Shown here piece by piece: positions 8,528 through 16,888 of a stretch of DNA of 64,000 bases (positions are counted from its first letter, which is position 1; each line of letters begins with the position of its first letter). The stretch is taken from positions 1 through 64,000 of the forward strand of contig NZ_JAHKQJ010000007.1 in the NCBI RefSeq assembly GCF_018861045.1, read 5' to 3'. The translations under genes and the position numbers were made by a program. The notes beneath the pieces were generated by a model, which saw only the letters and a program-made list of their open reading frames with translations, did no database searches and was not told where the DNA came from. The stretch comes from Octadecabacter sp. B2R22 (lineage in GTDB: Bacteria; Pseudomonadota; Alphaproteobacteria; Rhodobacterales; Rhodobacteraceae).

Positions 8528-10151
8528 GAGCAGCAAGAACGTTCTTTTCATTATGGCTGACCAACTGCGTTGGGATTACCTGAGCTGTTACGGCGCAGAC
8601 CACATCGACACGCCCAATCTGGATTGGTTGGCCTCTCAGGGGGTCAGGTTCAACAAGACCTATGTGCAATCCCCGATCTGCGGACCCAGCCGCATGAGCT
8701 TTTACACAGGGCGATATGTCCGCTCGCACGGGTCGACCTGGAATGGATTTCCGTTGCGGATTGGTGAGCCGACTTTGGGCGATCACCTGCGCGAGATCGG
8801 GGCGAAATGTTCACTTGTGGGCAAGACGCATATGACGCCGGATCGCGAAGGTATGAAACGATTGGGGATTTCACCCGAAAGCACCATCGGCGCCCTCGTG
8901 TCTGAATGCGGATTTGACGTGAAGGTGCGTGACGACGGCACCAATAATTCTGCCTATCCGGGTCGCCATGGACAGGATTACGATCAGTACCTGCGCGATC
9001 ACGGTATGGACGGCGAAAATCCTTGGGAGGAATGGGCCAACACCGCGATTGGACCTGATGGGAAAATGCGGTCTGGCTGGCTTTTGGACAACGCGCCACT
9101 GGCCGCCCGCGTCCCGAAAGAGCATTCTGAAACCGCGTGGCTGACGACACGGGGCATCGAATATATTGAAGAACAGGGCGATCAACCTTGGTTATGCCAC
9201 CTGAGTTACATCAAACCACACTGGCCCTATTTGGCCCCCGCGCCTTACAACGATATGTACACGGCACAAGACCTTCCGCCCGTCAATCGCAGCGCTAAAG
9301 AACGTGACGCCACGCATCCCTTGATGCAAGCGTGGATGAACATGCGGGTCTGCCAAACCATGTCCAAAGACGAGGTGCGCGATTTGGTGGCACCCTGTTA
9401 CATGGGCCTAATAAAAGAGCTCGACGATCAAATGGGCCGCCTTTTTGCTTACCTCCGCGAAAGTGGTCGCATGGAGGACACGATGATCGTGTTCTGCTCT
9501 GATCATGGCGACAACATGGGCGATCATTGGCTGGGTGAGAAAGACCTGTTCTACGATTGCTCAGCGCGCATTCCGCTTTTGGTTTATGATCCGCGCGCTG
9601 AGGCAGACGCGACGCGTGGAACAAGCACGGACGCCTTGGTCGAAGCAATTGATCTTGCCCCGACCTTCCTTGAGTTCATGGGCGGGCAAGCCAAGCCGCA
9701 CATCATGGAAGGCCGCTCTCTTACGCCACTGCTGCACGGTCAAGACACAGACTGGCGCAGCTTTGCCGTCTCCGAATATGATTACTCCACGCGTGACGCG
9801 AGGCAGGACGTTGGCGTCGATCAGTCCGATGCGCGCCTGACGATGATCTTTGATGGACGTTGGAAATACACATACGTCGAGAAAATGGACCCAATGCTTT
9901 TCGATCTGCAAAATGATCCGGGCGAGCTGAGAGATCTGGGCACTGATCCCGACTTTGCGGGCGAGGTCGCGCGGCTTCAGGCGCTTCACTTTGAATGGAC
10001 GCGCCGCCACCACAACCGGATTACGCGCACAGCTGAGGCCGTCAACAAGATGGCCGCAAACAAGGAACCCCCCGGTATTCTCATCGGGTTTCGGGACAAG
10101 GAAGAACTTGAGGGCGAAGGGAGGACTTTGCCCAACCACACGATTGGATAA
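8520..10151 (+). CDS. Type I sulfatase (formylglycine-dependent), cytoplasmic
   Basis: A 543-residue member of the alkaline phosphatase superfamily. It has the sulfatase signature C-x-P-S-R with Cys54 (SPICGPSR), which an FGE-type enzyme would convert to formylglycine, metal-binding Asp14 (IMADQ), and a C-terminal SDHGD(N)MGDH...K element. There is no signal peptide, so the substrate must be brought into the cytoplasm. Close relatives include choline/aryl sulfatases and phosphonate monoester hydrolases, and the motifs alone do not decide between them. It is first in an operon with a TAXI-TRAP importer and an aromatic hydroxylase. The start ATG lacks a ribosome-binding site and overlaps the short leader frame; an upstream ATG at 8460 is possible but less good. 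Confidence 0.88.
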   Translation: MSKSSKNVLFIMADQLRWDYLSCYGADHIDTPNLDWLASQGVRFNKTYVQSPICGPSRMSFYTGRYVRSHGSTWNGFPLRIGEPTLGDHLREIGAKCSLVGKTHMTPDREGMKRLGISPESTIGALVSECGFDVKVRDDGTNNSAYPGRHGQDYDQYLRDHGMDGENPWEEWANTAIGPDGKMRSGWLLDNAPLAARVPKEHSETAWLTTRGIEYIEEQGDQPWLCHLSYIKPHWPYLAPAPYNDMYTAQDLPPVNRSAKERDATHPLMQAWMNMRVCQTMSKDEVRDLVAPCYMGLIKELDDQMGRLFAYLRESGRMEDTMIVFCSDHGDNMGDHWLGEKDLFYDCSARIPLLVYDPRAEADATRGTSTDALVEAIDLAPTFLEFMGGQAKPHIMEGRSLTPLLHGQDTDWRSFAVSEYDYSTRDARQDVGVDQSDARLTMIFDGRWKYTYVEKMDPMLFDLQNDPGELRDLGTDPDFAGEVARLQALHFEWTRRHHNRITRTAEAVNKMAANKEPPGILIGFRDKEELEGEGRTLPNHTIG

Positions 10152-10174
10152 ACAGACTGTTTGGGAGGAACATT

Positions 10175-11221
10175 ATGTCTAAGAAAACCACGATAACGGG
10201 GGCCTTACTGGCCTTGGGATTAACGACGGGGGCGCATGCGCAGGCAAACTTGACGGGAGAGACAACGCCTGCGACGCAAACCGCAGCGCAGGCAATGTTA
10301 GGGGTCGCCGAACTTGCGGCAGCTTCGGGCCTTGCCAATATTCAGGTTGCGACGGGTCAAACACTGACCAACTCAATTCAGAACGTCGCAGAAGGTAAAA
10401 CGGACATCGCAGCGGCACCATTTGTTTTGCCGTTCCTGCTGTCCAGAGGGGCTGGACCCTACGCCAGCGTTGGGCCAGAGGCTGGTGCCGAATTGGCGTC
10501 CAACCTTTCGGTTCTTTATACTTATCAGCTTTCGGTGTTCGCACTGTCTTCCTATGAAAGTAGCAATTTTGGCGGGTGGGATTCGATCGAAGGCGCGACT
10601 ATCTACAATGGCCCACCACGTGGCGCGGCCTTGAATAAGGCACGGGCGATGGCCCGCCTTGTTTCAGGATTGGACGACGGCGAAGGCTACACCGGTATTC
10701 AGGTCAACTGGGGCCAGATGGTGTCCACGATCACCGAAGGGTCAGCAGATGCGCATATTCTGCCCGTAAACTTTCCGGATGCACGTCATGCGCAAGCTGC
10801 ATCTTCAGGTGGAATGGTTGTTTATTCCTTCCCAAAGGAAATCTTTGAGGGGGAAGCAGGAACAAACTTTAGCAATGCGCCGGGCAACGCTGCCGTGGTT
10901 GAGCCAATCGTCGATGATCTTGTCGGACCCAACATTCGCATCGTGTCCGAGGACGGAATGTTTCGCGGCTATGCCGACATTGGTGGGGACGTTGTGAACG
11001 TATCGATGGACGAAGAACTGGCCTATCAACTCACCAAGACCTTCCTTGACGGGTTGGAACAGATCACCGCAAGAACCCCTGCGATGGCCAGTGGCTGGTT
11101 GGGCGAAACGGACATCGCCATGACCGGAATGTGTGGTCCAAATCCCCTGAAATACCATCCAGGTGCCGTTCGTGCGTGGGAAGAAGCAGGCTATGTGTTG
11201 CCCGAATGCGCGCTGCCATAA
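10175..11221 (+). CDS. TAXI-family TRAP transporter solute-binding protein
   Basis: A 348-residue periplasmic protein with a signal peptide (cleavage near AHA-QAN, residue 22). The mature protein has the two-lobed TAXI layout, with an early segment about finding and sampling (ATGQTLTNSIQNVAEGKTDIAAAPF) typical of the family. It would capture the substrate and pass it to the fused permease encoded next. Ribosome-binding site GGGAGGA precedes the ATG. It lies 23 bases after the sulfatase. TAXI proteins have few known ligands in bacteria; here the neighbours suggest an organic sulfate ester. Confidence 0.88.
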   Translation: MSKKTTITGALLALGLTTGAHAQANLTGETTPATQTAAQAMLGVAELAAASGLANIQVATGQTLTNSIQNVAEGKTDIAAAPFVLPFLLSRGAGPYASVGPEAGAELASNLSVLYTYQLSVFALSSYESSNFGGWDSIEGATIYNGPPRGAALNKARAMARLVSGLDDGEGYTGIQVNWGQMVSTITEGSADAHILPVNFPDARHAQAASSGGMVVYSFPKEIFEGEAGTNFSNAPGNAAVVEPIVDDLVGPNIRIVSEDGMFRGYADIGGDVVNVSMDEELAYQLTKTFLDGLEQITARTPAMASGWLGETDIAMTGMCGPNPLKYHPGAVRAWEEAGYVLPECALP

Positions 11222-11234
11222 GGGTCTGAAAAAT

Positions 11235-11258
11235 GAGGGCGGCAATTTTGCCGCTCTC
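11235..11258 (+). promoter_or_regulatory. Intercistronic hairpin between binding protein and permease
   Basis: GAGGGCGGCAA (11235-11245) and TTGCCGCTCTC (11248-11258) form an 11-pair stem with one G-T pair and a two-base loop. There is no T-run. Such hairpins after transporter binding-protein genes commonly protect the upstream mRNA or partly terminate, giving more binding protein than permease. Confidence 0.65.
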
Positions 11259-11284
11259 TCCAAATTCTTGGCGCAGGCGGCAAT

Positions 11285-13639
11285 ATGAACCAGACTTCAA
11301 GTCCTGATACCCATCTGGAGGCAAAGCCGCGCGGGGTTCTGTTTTGGCTATCCTTGTTTATCGTTGTCGCAGGATTGACGAATGCGATCCCCGGGGTTCC
11401 CGGACTGGACGACGGATTGCGCAATCTGACCGGGCTCGATTGGCTCAAGATCCGCAAATTCCCGACAGAGTGGTTTTACCCGTTTGCCTTTGCATGCATG
11501 ATGCTGTGCGTCGTGTTGAAGCATTCAGCATGGAAATCATGGGAAAACGAACCCACCGGTAAACGCCGCCTTGGGTTGCTGATGGATATCGCGATGGTCG
11601 CCGCGGCCTTCACAGTCTCCGTCACTTACGTCGTTGAAATTGAATCGATCTGTTTGATCGATCAGATCACCGGCGAGAGGGCACGCCTAACCGCAGAGGC
11701 GCTGAGGATCGAAACCGAGATCGCCACGACCATGGGCCTTCCTCCACCCTCAACCGTCGAAGACCCCAGTTGTGTCGGTAATACGGGTGGCTGGTTGGTT
11801 CTGATTGTTGGCCTGACGGTTCTGATTTTTCTGGCCTACAATATCCGCGTTTGGGGTCTGGCCCTTGTTCTGGTGGCCCTTGCCGTGGCGCTTTACACCA
11901 TCGTCACGGTCCTTGTTTGGTATTTTCATGGCCCTGAAGACATCAATAAATACCTGATGACCAAACTTGCTGGAGAGCCTCGCCTTCTGTCAGACGGGCG
12001 ACCGCGTGTGCACGACATTCTGGTCAATAATGCATCCGGCCTGATGGGCCGGTTCATGGATATAATGCTCAATACGATATTCCCTTATCTCGTACTGGGA
12101 TCGCTGTTCGGTGCCTCTGCCGGAGGGCAGTCGCTTATCAAACTCGCGTTTCGTTGGACGCGGAGGTTACGCGGCGGGCCAGCCCATGCCGCGATCGTTT
12201 CCTCGGCGATGTTCGGGACCATTTCTGGCGGGCCAATCGTCAACGTTCTGTCGACGGGTGTTCTGACGATCCCGATGATGGTCAAGCGTGGTTATTCTAA
12301 AGTGTTTGCCGGAGGCGTTGAGGCGGCCGCGTCATCAGGTGGATCAATCATGCCACCTATCATGGGGATTGCGGCATTTGTATTGGCGTCTCTCACGGTC
12401 GTTCCTTACTCGCAGGTCATCATTGCTGCGATTATTCCAGCCGTTGCTTACTTCTTTTGCTTGTTCCTGTCGGTCGTCTTTCAAGCCCGCAAACAGAACA
12501 TCAAAGCGATCGGTGAGTTGACCGATGATATGCGCATGTCGCCGCAGGATATATTGAACCTGACCATGATATTCGGGCCAATTCTTTTGATCTTGTCCTT
12601 GCTGCTGGCGACGAAAGATACGGTGGGCTGCGGGGTACTGGGTGGTATTTTGGGTGCGGAGCGGAGCTTTGTGGATGGCACCTGCGTGGTCCAAAGCCTG
12701 TCATGGTTTCAACAGACCGTCCAAAATGCTGCCGGAGACGCTGGGAGTGCGGGGTGGTGGGCGGTCATCCTTCTGATCGCGCTGTTGTTTTTGGATCCGA
12801 ACGTGCGCCAAAAGCCCGCCAAGATTGTCGATGCATTGTCAGATGCCGGCATTCTGGTGTCGTCGCTTTATCTCATGTTTCTGGCCGTTTCCGTTATCGA
12901 CTTCTGCCTACAATTCACGGGCCTGCCGAACTTTATTTCTCTGGACGTCTTGGGGTGGCTCAATTCGCTGAACCTTGGACAAGACGGGTCCGTCGGTTTC
13001 CAGCTGCTCGCGCTGTTTGTCACGATGTTCATCGCGATCTTGCTGGGCATGGGCATGCCCGCTGTTCCTGCCTACATCAACGTCGCGTTGTTGATGGGCC
13101 CGGTTCTGGCGGGGCTCGGGATTGCGACCTTTACTGCGCATATGTTCATCTTCTATTTCGCAGTCGCCAGCGCGATAACCCCGCCCATAGCCTTGGCCGC
13201 ATTTGCCGCCGCGTCCATCACTGGCGCAGGTCCGATGGCCACTGGATTTTCTGCTGTAAAGTCGGGCATCGTCATGTTCGTGATCCCGTTCATTTTTGCG
13301 CTTTATCCAGAAATTCTACTGATCGAAGCAGCCGTTATCGATCCGGTCAAAAGCGCCAGTGGGGCGCAAATCTACTTGGCCGGGTATGACGGTGAGACGA
13401 ACTGGACAGCGCTCGCCCTCATCCTTGGCAAGACCGCCCTCGCGCTCTATTTACTGGCAAGCTCGCTTGCCGGATTTGACAAGCGCAAGCTGGCGAGTTG
13501 GGAAATCTTTATGCGCTTGGGTCTGGCCGTGACAATCATGTCGTTCAATACAACTCTTCAGGTTGCGGGTATCACGGGCGCCGTGATCATGATTGTTTGG
13601 CATGCAACGTCGAAGAGGCAAGGGCTGATACAAGCGTGA
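11285..13639 (+). CDS. TRAP transporter fused permease (DctQM type, TAXI family)
   Basis: A 784-residue inner-membrane protein joining the small (4-helix) and large (12-helix) TRAP subunits. The DctM part carries GTISGGPIVNVLSTG and the glycine/serine-rich SSGGSIMPPIMG segment, and later GMGMPAVPAYI and ASAITPPIALAAFAAA, all family hallmarks. It forms the Na+-coupled import channel for the cargo captured by the TAXI protein upstream. Its stop overlaps the GTG start of the flavin hydroxylase. Confidence 0.9.
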   Translation: MNQTSSPDTHLEAKPRGVLFWLSLFIVVAGLTNAIPGVPGLDDGLRNLTGLDWLKIRKFPTEWFYPFAFACMMLCVVLKHSAWKSWENEPTGKRRLGLLMDIAMVAAAFTVSVTYVVEIESICLIDQITGERARLTAEALRIETEIATTMGLPPPSTVEDPSCVGNTGGWLVLIVGLTVLIFLAYNIRVWGLALVLVALAVALYTIVTVLVWYFHGPEDINKYLMTKLAGEPRLLSDGRPRVHDILVNNASGLMGRFMDIMLNTIFPYLVLGSLFGASAGGQSLIKLAFRWTRRLRGGPAHAAIVSSAMFGTISGGPIVNVLSTGVLTIPMMVKRGYSKVFAGGVEAAASSGGSIMPPIMGIAAFVLASLTVVPYSQVIIAAIIPAVAYFFCLFLSVVFQARKQNIKAIGELTDDMRMSPQDILNLTMIFGPILLILSLLLATKDTVGCGVLGGILGAERSFVDGTCVVQSLSWFQQTVQNAAGDAGSAGWWAVILLIALLFLDPNVRQKPAKIVDALSDAGILVSSLYLMFLAVSVIDFCLQFTGLPNFISLDVLGWLNSLNLGQDGSVGFQLLALFVTMFIAILLGMGMPAVPAYINVALLMGPVLAGLGIATFTAHMFIFYFAVASAITPPIALAAFAAASITGAGPMATGFSAVKSGIVMFVIPFIFALYPEILLIEAAVIDPVKSASGAQIYLAGYDGETNWTALALILGKTALALYLLASSLAGFDKRKLASWEIFMRLGLAVTIMSFNTTLQVAGITGAVIMIVWHATSKRQGLIQA

Positions 13640-15204
13640 CGTCCGAGATAGATACAGATGTGGCGATCGTCGGGGCCGGACCGGTTGGCTTGCTGTTGGC
13701 GATATTGTTAGGCCGCGCCGGTAAGTCCGTCACCATAGCCGAAAAATGGCCCCACATCTATGAGCGCCCCCGCGCCGTAACGATGGATGCGGAAGTAGCA
13801 CGTATCCTTGCCACTTTGGGCATTGATTGCGACACCGATCCCGCCTTCGAGAACCACAAAGAGCTGTATTACTGGAAGAACGCGGACCTACAGGACTTGC
13901 AAATTGTCGACTGGGAAAGCCTCGCGCCGTGTGGCTGGCATGTCACCTATTGGTTCAACCAGCCCGAACTCGAAGCACGCCTGATCAAGATGGTTGAGAC
14001 ATTGCCCACCGTGACGCTTTTGCGTGGGTGGACGGCTGTGGATCTTTCGCAGGACAACGACCGTGTGCAGGTTATCACTCAAGATACAGCCACCAATCAA
14101 AGCCGCAAAACCCTGACTGCGCAGTTTGTTGTTGGGGCGGACGGGGCCAATAGCTTTGTGCGTGACAGTCTTGGGTTACCGGTGATCGACAAAGGCTATT
14201 TTTTCGATTGGCTCATCCTCGATATGATCCCGCATGCGGGGTATAAAACCTCGCCTGCACAGTGGCAGTTGTGCGATCCCAAACGCCCCACAACCATTGT
14301 GCCCGGCGGCCCTGGCCGTCGGCGTTGGGAATTCATGGTGTTGCCGTCCGAGAACACGGACGACATGGCCAAGCCAGAAACTGCGTGGCGCCTGTTGGAG
14401 CCATGGGGGCTGACACCTGAAACTGCGGAACTGGAACGCAGTGCTGTCTACCGTTTCCAAGCCCAATACGCAGATCAATGGCTGGCGGGGCGCTGCATGA
14501 TAGCAGGGGACGCCGCACACCTGATGCCCCCCTTTGCGGGCGAGGGGATGTGTGCAGGCTTGCGCGATGCTGTGGCACTGGGATGGCGGTTATCTGGTAT
14601 TCTTGACGGAAGATTCTCCGCGAAGGTGCTAGACAGCTATGAAAGCGAACGCATCGCCCACGCCAAACATTACATTCAGTTTAGCCAAGACCTTGGCGAG
14701 ATTATCTGCATCGCCGATCCCGACAAAGCTGCAGCACGCGATGCGCGGATGATGGAGAATCTCGCGGCACGCGACCACAAGCCGATCACAGGGGATTTGG
14801 TAAAGCTCGGCTCAGGAGTGTGGTGCGACGATAGCCCCGGCGCAGGAGAGCTTTCCCCCCAAGGTATCGTGCGGTTTGACGGTAGACAGGACCGGTTTGA
14901 TCAGGCTGTCGGGCAAGGCTGGATGGTGCTGGCGTTGGAGTGTGCAACTGAAGGCGTGTTGAACCACGTGCATCAGATTGCACTCGCCAAGCTTGATGGC
15001 CAGTTACTGTCGGTTGGGCCGGATGGCGTTGGATACGATGTCATCACAAAAGACGCCACATATGCCGATTGGGCGCGAGAGATCGATGCGCGATACATGA
15101 TCGTGCGCCCCGACTTTTATGTTGCAGCGACCGCTAGAACCACCACACAATTGGCAAATTGCTTAGACACGATCATCGATAAGCTCGGCATTAGGACGAT
15201 TTGA
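13636..15204 (+). CDS. FAD-dependent aromatic hydroxylase (MhpA/PheA-like)
   Basis: A 522-residue class A flavoprotein monooxygenase. It has the Rossmann motif GAGPVG (near residue 15), the DG motif in GADGANSFVR, and the GDAAH motif (GDAAHLMPP) that binds the FAD ribityl chain. The C-terminal thioredoxin-like part seen in phenol-type hydroxylases is present (about 400-522). Such enzymes put a hydroxyl group onto a phenolic ring using NAD(P)H and O2. The start is taken as GTG 13636, which shares GTGA with the TRAP permease stop. Placed after a sulfatase and importer, it probably acts on the phenol released by desulfation; no ring-cleavage gene is seen nearby. Confidence 0.85.
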   Translation: MTSEIDTDVAIVGAGPVGLLLAILLGRAGKSVTIAEKWPHIYERPRAVTMDAEVARILATLGIDCDTDPAFENHKELYYWKNADLQDLQIVDWESLAPCGWHVTYWFNQPELEARLIKMVETLPTVTLLRGWTAVDLSQDNDRVQVITQDTATNQSRKTLTAQFVVGADGANSFVRDSLGLPVIDKGYFFDWLILDMIPHAGYKTSPAQWQLCDPKRPTTIVPGGPGRRRWEFMVLPSENTDDMAKPETAWRLLEPWGLTPETAELERSAVYRFQAQYADQWLAGRCMIAGDAAHLMPPFAGEGMCAGLRDAVALGWRLSGILDGRFSAKVLDSYESERIAHAKHYIQFSQDLGEIICIADPDKAAARDARMMENLAARDHKPITGDLVKLGSGVWCDDSPGAGELSPQGIVRFDGRQDRFDQAVGQGWMVLALECATEGVLNHVHQIALAKLDGQLLSVGPDGVGYDVITKDATYADWAREIDARYMIVRPDFYVAATARTTTQLANCLDTIIDKLGIRTI

Positions 15205-15941
15205 CTATTCAGATAGTGGTTGATTGGCAATTCAGTCACGAGAGCACACGACAAGAGCTAAAAGCAGCCATTGGTGAAGCTGCAGCGAAGGTCGGGAAAG
15301 TCCGCATTGCAGTCATCGGCTCCATCAAAATGCTGCGCGATCGATCAATGTCCGCTTCGGGGAAGCTGCACCGCAGCATCTGTTCAACTCGCGAATGTCC
15401 GCTCTGGGCCGAGAATGCCCAAAATTTTGCTTCCGTATTGGCGTACCGCCAATATAGGCCTTGGTTGTTGATGCCAGAAGACTCTAAAATGAGGGCCGGT
15501 TGCAACGCTTACGCCGAGCCGAGACAGCAGTCCGATGGGGCGTATGACAGTGGGATTGGTCACAGCGCGCCACGCTAGACCACCCAAAACCACGCCGGCC
15601 AGAGCCATTTTAGGTAAAAGCGCGACCCCTATCCCCTGTGACACGAGGTCAAGCGCCGTTGTTGTTCGACCAACTTCGTAACTCCATTGCACAGGGGTAA
15701 CTTACTTGTGCCCGCGGTAGCAACGCTCCGGACATGACCATGGGTCAGGGCTGTCACGGGCACTCTGGGCTCGGGATACTTAAAAAGACGGTGCAGACGT
15801 CCAACAACGAGAACTCGCGACTCGCGCGCAGAACGCACTAAACCTCATGGAACGCAGTAAGACCGAAACATGAATGTTTCAACGCTTGTTTCAAGAACTG
15901 AAATTTAGGAGGTGTGGCGTGGCTCAAGTTATTGAAAACGT
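15205..15941. other. Decayed non-coding stretch between the catabolic operon and tRNA-Cys
   Basis: About 740 bases with no intact gene. Apart from the LysR remnant described separately, short frames on both strands have no family resemblance or ribosome-binding site. The contrast with the tightly packed rest of the window suggests gene loss or an old insertion boundary. No terminal inverted repeats or integrase fragments were recognised. Confidence 0.55.
15501..15692 (-). pseudogene. Remnant of a LysR-family regulator (C-terminal part of effector domain)
   Basis: An open stretch of about 64 codons on the minus strand reads like the end of a LysR effector domain: TTTALDLVSQGIGVALLPKMAL, a short linker, then a strand-like TVIRPIGLLSRLG. 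The normal SPAAQ-type ending is missing because the frame diverges after that point, and no DNA-binding half is found upstream. The piece is therefore a fragment of a broken gene. Its exact limits are uncertain. Confidence 0.5.
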
Positions 15942-16015
15942 TGGAGGCGAGTACCGGAATCGAACCGGTGTACACGGATTTGCAATCCGCTGCGTAACCA
16001 CTCCGCCAACTCGCC
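15942..16015 (-). tRNA. tRNA-Cys (GCA), CCA end encoded
   Basis: On the minus strand the acceptor GGCGAGT (16009-16015) pairs with ACTCGCC (15946-15952), followed by discriminator T and encoded CCA. The anticodon loop reads TTGCAAA, giving GCA for cysteine, and the T arm has GGTTCGATTCC. Total 74 bases with CCA. The 3' end faces the decayed region and catabolic locus at lower coordinates. Confidence 0.95.
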
Positions 16016-16169
16016 GCCTGTGGTCTGAGTGGTCGTTTAGCCGCGTTGTCCGGCAGGTTCAATAGTCCGTTTTGCATCAATGCATTGGAGTTGTGCGCAA
16101 TGGCCGTTGCTCCGCCTCGGGGGCTGTGGCATGTTGGGGCAACAGATACTGAACGAAAGAGTTTAGCTC

Positions 16170-16823
16170 GTGACTGACTTTCAAAACCGCAGGACATTGA
16201 TGGTGGATACGCAGGTGCGTCCTTCAGATGTGACCAAATTCCCGATCATCGATGCGTTGCTGGATATTCCGCGTGAAGAATACGTGCCGGACGCATTGCG
16301 CGATGCCGCTTACATCGGCGAAAATATCGACCTTGGTGAAGGGCGCGTTTTGCTTGAACCGCGTACCTTGGCAAAGATTCTCGATGCAGCAGATGTGCAG
16401 AAAACCGATGTGGTTCTCGATTTGGGCTGTGGTTTGGGATATTCAACTGCAGTTCTGGCCCATATGGCCGAATTCGTCGTGGCCGTCGAAGATGACGAAG
16501 CCCGCGCAGAAGAGGCCCAGCAGAACCTGTCGGCCCATGGTGTGGACAACGCTGCTGTATTCGCAGGGCCGCTTGCGCAAGGGGCCGCCAAAAACGGTCC
16601 ATATGATCTGGTTCTGCTGCAAGGTTCCGTTGAAGAAATTCCTGATGATCTTACGTCTCAGATCAAAGAGGGCGGCCGCATCGTTGCAATTTTTGCAGAA
16701 GGTGCATTGGGCGTGGTCCGCGTCGGACGCAAGATTGATGGCGTGATGAATTGGCGCATGGCATTCAATGCGACTGCACCGGTCCTGTCCGGTTTTGAAA
16801 AAGCGGCGGCGTTTGCGTTCTAG
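16170..16823 (+). CDS. PCMT-family (protein-L-isoaspartate) methyltransferase-like protein
   Basis: A 217-residue SAM-dependent methyltransferase fold: SAM-binding glycine loop VLDLGCGLGYSTA (about 82-94), acidic end of strand two (VAVEDDE) and a PCMT-like N-terminal segment (RPSDVTKFPIIDAL, EEYVP). The family repairs isoaspartyl residues, but many alphaproteobacterial members upstream of tolC lack proof of that activity. It precedes a TolC-type gene by 65 bases, an arrangement I know from many alphaproteobacteria. Confidence 0.82.
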   Translation: MTDFQNRRTLMVDTQVRPSDVTKFPIIDALLDIPREEYVPDALRDAAYIGENIDLGEGRVLLEPRTLAKILDAADVQKTDVVLDLGCGLGYSTAVLAHMAEFVVAVEDDEARAEEAQQNLSAHGVDNAAVFAGPLAQGAAKNGPYDLVLLQGSVEEIPDDLTSQIKEGGRIVAIFAEGALGVVRVGRKIDGVMNWRMAFNATAPVLSGFEKAAAFAF

Positions 16824-16888
16824 GAACGAAAAATTGCAGCCGTCTTACGACCTATATTGAGTTGCGAGAGCATCGAAGGACCGTTGAA

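Noticed and set aside
13498-13635. Upstream extension of the flavin hydroxylase into the TRAP permease gene
   Set aside because: The added 46 residues overlap the permease in another frame; GTG 13636 gives the conserved FAD-binding start and a typical GTGA overlap.
15201-15578. Rightward frame after the flavin hydroxylase
   Set aside because: No family resemblance, and it overlaps the minus-strand LysR remnant; the region looks decayed.
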